DNA from: a virus
DNA: 33,264 bases
Reading direction: 5' to 3' (one strand)
IMG/VR virus record: IMGVR_UViG_3300042563_000447
Coordinates: 1-33,264 of that record
Shown: positions 31,362-33,264 of the stretch, piece after piece
Position numbering within the stretch: the stretch's first letter is position 1
How the letters are laid out: every line of letters starts with the position of its first letter
Notes under the pieces: generated by a model
What the model saw: the letters and a program-made list of their open reading frames with translations, nothing else
Database searches by the model: none
What the model was told of the DNA's origin: nothing
Program-made: the position numbers and the translations under genes

Positions 31362-32621
31362 TTAAAATCTCTTGAAGAATCCTCCTCTAGCGATAGTTTT
31401 TTGTGGTTTACTAGTTCTTGATCTAGCATCATATTCTCTGTCATCATTTACTGAAGAAGTAATTTTTCTTGACTCTTCAGTTTTTAATTGTCTTACTGTT
31501 TTTTCTACAGCTTGTTTACTTCCTTGATCTTTAATTTTATTTTTATAACCATCTGGATCTGCAAGTAACCAAAGTGCTTCAGCAATAAGATCATGTCTTG
31601 GTTCTACAAACTGATACTTCTCTAAAAGGTGGCCTAACAAATTAGTAGGTTTTCCTGATATAGAAGGATAGTTTGGTTGAACTAATCCTGAGTAGAGTAA
31701 ACTTTGAACTTTCTTGTCTAGTTTAATTCCACTTATTTCTCCGTTTGCTAATGTACTATATACATTATCAGTATAAGCTTTAGCTGCATTGTCTTGTTGC
31801 TCTTTTCTTACTTCTTGTTCTGCAAGTTGTCTAGCTACAATCTCATCTTGCATTCTATCTAACTTAGGTTTAAACTGATTAGCCTTTTGTTCTAGTCTAT
31901 CAATATCTTTCCAAGTTTCAATCTCTTCTTCTATTTCTTCAGAACTTCCAAAATTAGTAGCATATAGATACTGTCTTGCAATCTCTGCTTGATCATATTC
32001 ATCTGAAGGATCAAGTTGTCTCATTTCTTCTACTTGAGCAAGAGTTCTAAATAAACCTTTTAAATCTTGTCCACCATCTGCTACATACTTAGCAGCATAT
32101 TGTAGTTCTTCTGGAAGTGCATTAAAGAACTCTTTTGGAGTATTCTTTCTAATATCTTCTTCTCTTTGTTGAAAGTTAGCTTCAAATAATTCTCTAAAGT
32201 CTTTAGTAGTATACTCATCTAAAGACTTCTCATCATCAAAAGGAATTAAAGCACCTTCTTCAATCATTTTTTGAGCTAGCTCAGATAAACCTGACTTATC
32301 TACTTTAGGTCTTCCTTTGTTACCTGCATCTTCTTCTTGACTAATAAGTCCATCTAGTTCAGCAATAGTTTCTTCAACTTCTTCTTTCTTTTCTCTTGCC
32401 TCTTCCTTTTCTTTAGGAGTGACAGTCTTTACATCAAGGAACGAGGTGTCTGGAGTATCTTCTTTACTAAAGACAGTTTTAGATTTTTCTTCATCAGCTG
32501 GAAGCATAATGTTAGCTGCTCCTGGCATTCCAAATAAATCATCTATATTTACATCAATCTGACCTACCGTTGTAGAGTCTTGTTCCTGATCTTCTTCAGG
32601 ATTGTTTTTAGTTTCATTCAT
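31362..32621 (-). CDS. Acidic coiled-coil scaffold-like protein (419 aa)
   Basis: The N-terminal half is acidic and disordered-looking (NETKNNPEEDQEQDSTTVGQ, then EKEEAREKKEEVEETIAELD). A helical centre has DDEKSLDEYTTKDFRELFEA, NALPEELQYAAKYVADGG and WKDIDRLEQKANQFKPKLDR. The C-terminal tail is basic (RTSKPQKTIARGGFFKRF). An acidic, helical protein with a basic C-terminal tail placed immediately before the capsid gene (28 nt gap) is the usual profile of a scaffolding protein, whose tail contacts the coat. No protease motif was found, so self-cleavage is not suggested. The assignment comes from position and composition, not a family match. Confidence 0.78.
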   Translation of the reverse strand: MNETKNNPEEDQEQDSTTVGQIDVNIDDLFGMPGAANIMLPADEEKSKTVFSKEDTPDTSFLDVKTVTPKEKEEAREKKEEVEETIAELDGLISQEEDAGNKGRPKVDKSGLSELAQKMIEEGALIPFDDEKSLDEYTTKDFRELFEANFQQREEDIRKNTPKEFFNALPEELQYAAKYVADGGQDLKGLFRTLAQVEEMRQLDPSDEYDQAEIARQYLYATNFGSSEEIEEEIETWKDIDRLEQKANQFKPKLDRMQDEIVARQLAEQEVRKEQQDNAAKAYTDNVYSTLANGEISGIKLDKKVQSLLYSGLVQPNYPSISGKPTNLLGHLLEKYQFVEPRHDLIAEALWLLADPDGYKNKIKDQGSKQAVEKTVRQLKTEESRKITSSVNDDREYDARSRTSKPQKTIARGGFFKRF

Positions 32622-32636
32622 CTTTGTTGGTTTTGG

Positions 32637-32660
32637 TTATACTTTAATATATAAAATAAA
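32637..32660 (-). promoter_or_regulatory. Putative promoter-like AT element before the scaffold-like gene
   Basis: The minus strand contains TTTATTTTATATATTAAAGT followed by ATAA, a gapped relative of the TTTTAGTATATTTAATA element, 16 nt before the start codon of the 419-aa gene. In DNA this AT-rich the match is suggestive only. Confidence 0.3.
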
Positions 32661-32677
32661 CTTGAGAAATTTATAAT

Positions 32678-32694
32678 AAAAAAATTATTTTTTT
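32678..32694 (-). terminator. A/T hairpin after the coiled-coil gene, possible weak terminator
   Basis: Seven As, a 3-nt spacer and seven Ts can fold into an A/T-only hairpin ending in a T-run, 19 bases past the stop of the 180-aa gene. Such a stem is weak, so termination is uncertain. Confidence 0.3.
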
Positions 32695-32712
32695 GGACTA
32701 TATAGCTAACTA

Positions 32713-33255
32713 CTATTTTTCTTTTCCTTTAGTTCCTTTTTTATCAAATCTATTCTTATTTTCTCTAGCTATTTGTAGTTGCTTATCTGCTATACTTTGT
32801 TGAACATTAAGTTTTTCTCTTTCTATATCCATCTTCTGTGACTGCCTAGAGTTTTCATTCATTTGTTTTTCTCTCTGTAAATCAGTTTGTTGCTGGTATT
32901 GGTCAGACTGTCTAATGTTTTTCATCTCATCTTGGTAGTCAGATACTTCATTTTTATTAATATCCTGCATAGCACCAAAGCCTGCAGATCTAATTTCTGC
33001 AACAAGGATATCTCTTTGTCTATCTTTCTCTTTCTCCATTGCTTGTGAATCAAGCTTCATCTTCTCTATATCTTGTTGAGCTTTAGACTGTTCTTGCTGC
33101 ATTTGCTGTGCTGACTGCTGTTCTTGTTGCTTCTCTTGTTGTACTCTTTGTTCTGATCCTTTAAGTACATTGTTAAGTTCAGAAATAGAGTCTGATTGTA
33201 CTATCTTACCTAGATCATAAATAGAAGCTCCTGTAGTATTATTCTGCATAGCCAT
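32713..33255 (-). CDS. Gln-rich coiled-coil protein near the portal/capsid block (180 aa)
   Basis: Residues about 35-170 are almost entirely Gln/Glu/Lys/Met-rich helix with heptad character (EQRVQQEKQQEQQSAQQMQQ, DIEKMKLDSQAMEKEKDRQR, KMDIEREKLNVQQSIADKQL), so a long coiled coil is expected. The N-terminus (TTGASIYDLGKIVQSDSISE) is the only part of ordinary composition, and the C-terminus is very basic (KKGTKGKEK). ATG at 33255 was chosen because of the A-rich AAAACAAATG leader; the frame is open for the 9 remaining bases to the window edge, so an upstream start is not excluded. Position just before the scaffold and capsid genes suggests a head-assembly or portal-associated role. This is inference; the family is not recognised. 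Confidence 0.72.
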   Translation of the reverse strand: MAMQNNTTGASIYDLGKIVQSDSISELNNVLKGSEQRVQQEKQQEQQSAQQMQQEQSKAQQDIEKMKLDSQAMEKEKDRQRDILVAEIRSAGFGAMQDINKNEVSDYQDEMKNIRQSDQYQQQTDLQREKQMNENSRQSQKMDIEREKLNVQQSIADKQLQIARENKNRFDKKGTKGKEK

Positions 33256-33264
33256 TTGTTTTAA

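Noticed and set aside
31362-32621. Reading the 419-aa gene as a prohead protease-scaffold fusion
   Set aside because: No Ser/His/Asp-type protease motif or conserved fold signature was visible; only the acidic helical scaffold profile is supported.
1-33264. Alternative genetic code (TAG or TGA reassigned), known in some crAss-like phages
   Set aside because: TGA ends the 193-aa gene exactly at the next start (17183-17185), TAG ends the 118-aa gene exactly at the next GTG (27006-27008), and TAA ends the others; all frames read through normally.
1-33264. tRNA genes, integrase or lysogeny genes, insertion sequences
   Set aside because: No cloverleaf-like sequence with a CCA-type end, no recombinase or transposase motif, and no inverted-repeat-flanked segment was seen; intergenic gaps are all below about 125 bases.

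Overview
The window looks like part of the virion-gene region of a large, AT-rich, tailed dsDNA phage with short-tailed, crAss-like (Crassvirales-type) architecture, probably infecting a member of the Bacteroidota. This is an inference from protein motifs and gene order; no search was run. Supporting observations: every gene lies on the minus strand, packed head to tail; start codons sit behind A-rich leaders (AAACAAAATG type) with hardly any Shine-Dalgarno sequence, as in Bacteroidota and their phages; and the order is scaffold-like gene, major capsid protein, small neck and capsid proteins, fibres, ring proteins, one giant tail/muzzle-like protein, then several very large motif-tagged proteins. 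TAA, TAG and TGA all end genes here, so the standard bacterial code applies.

Layout in transcription order (right to left). 33255-29714: coiled-coil protein, acidic scaffold-like protein and major capsid protein, closed by a strong terminator. 29634-27410: a 338-aa unknown and a Lys-rich 392-aa protein with an internal tandem duplication, closed by a GAAA-loop hairpin. 27362-25530: a Lys-rich CxxC protein, a 49-aa GTG-start gene, a 233-aa probable neck protein and a full-length ferritin with an intact ferroxidase centre. 25441-23792: a 549-aa abundant-looking structural protein with its own upstream AT-rich element and terminator. 23711-17886: a 186-aa neck-type protein, a 70-aa zinc-ribbon-like protein, a 623-aa Cys-rich repeat protein, a 559-aa fibre and a 480-aa collagen-like fibre ending in a DUF1566/C-type-lectin-like head, then a terminator. 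17764-6222: five overlapping genes (ATGA once, TAATG three times) for ring/neck proteins, an 1804-aa muzzle/tail-stabilization-like protein and a 1288-aa SET/lytic-enzyme fusion. 6165-1: three large proteins rich in GG motifs, the last cut by the window edge; by position they may be capsid cargo or ejection proteins.

Most unusual points: a ferritin inside the structural gene block; a SET domain fused in front of a multi-enzyme peptidoglycan-degrading protein; an aromatic/Met-x-x-Gly-Gly motif and an 'E-E-I-x-x-Y-x-x-GG-Y-I-V-E-E' module spread over several probable virion proteins; an exact 22-nt element in front of two genes, with relatives before several others; and palindromes that contain the stop codon at two operon ends. 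No tRNA, rRNA, CRISPR array, insertion sequence, integrase, polymerase or reverse transcriptase was seen, and no gene-free stretch reaches 300 bases (the largest gap is 121 bases).
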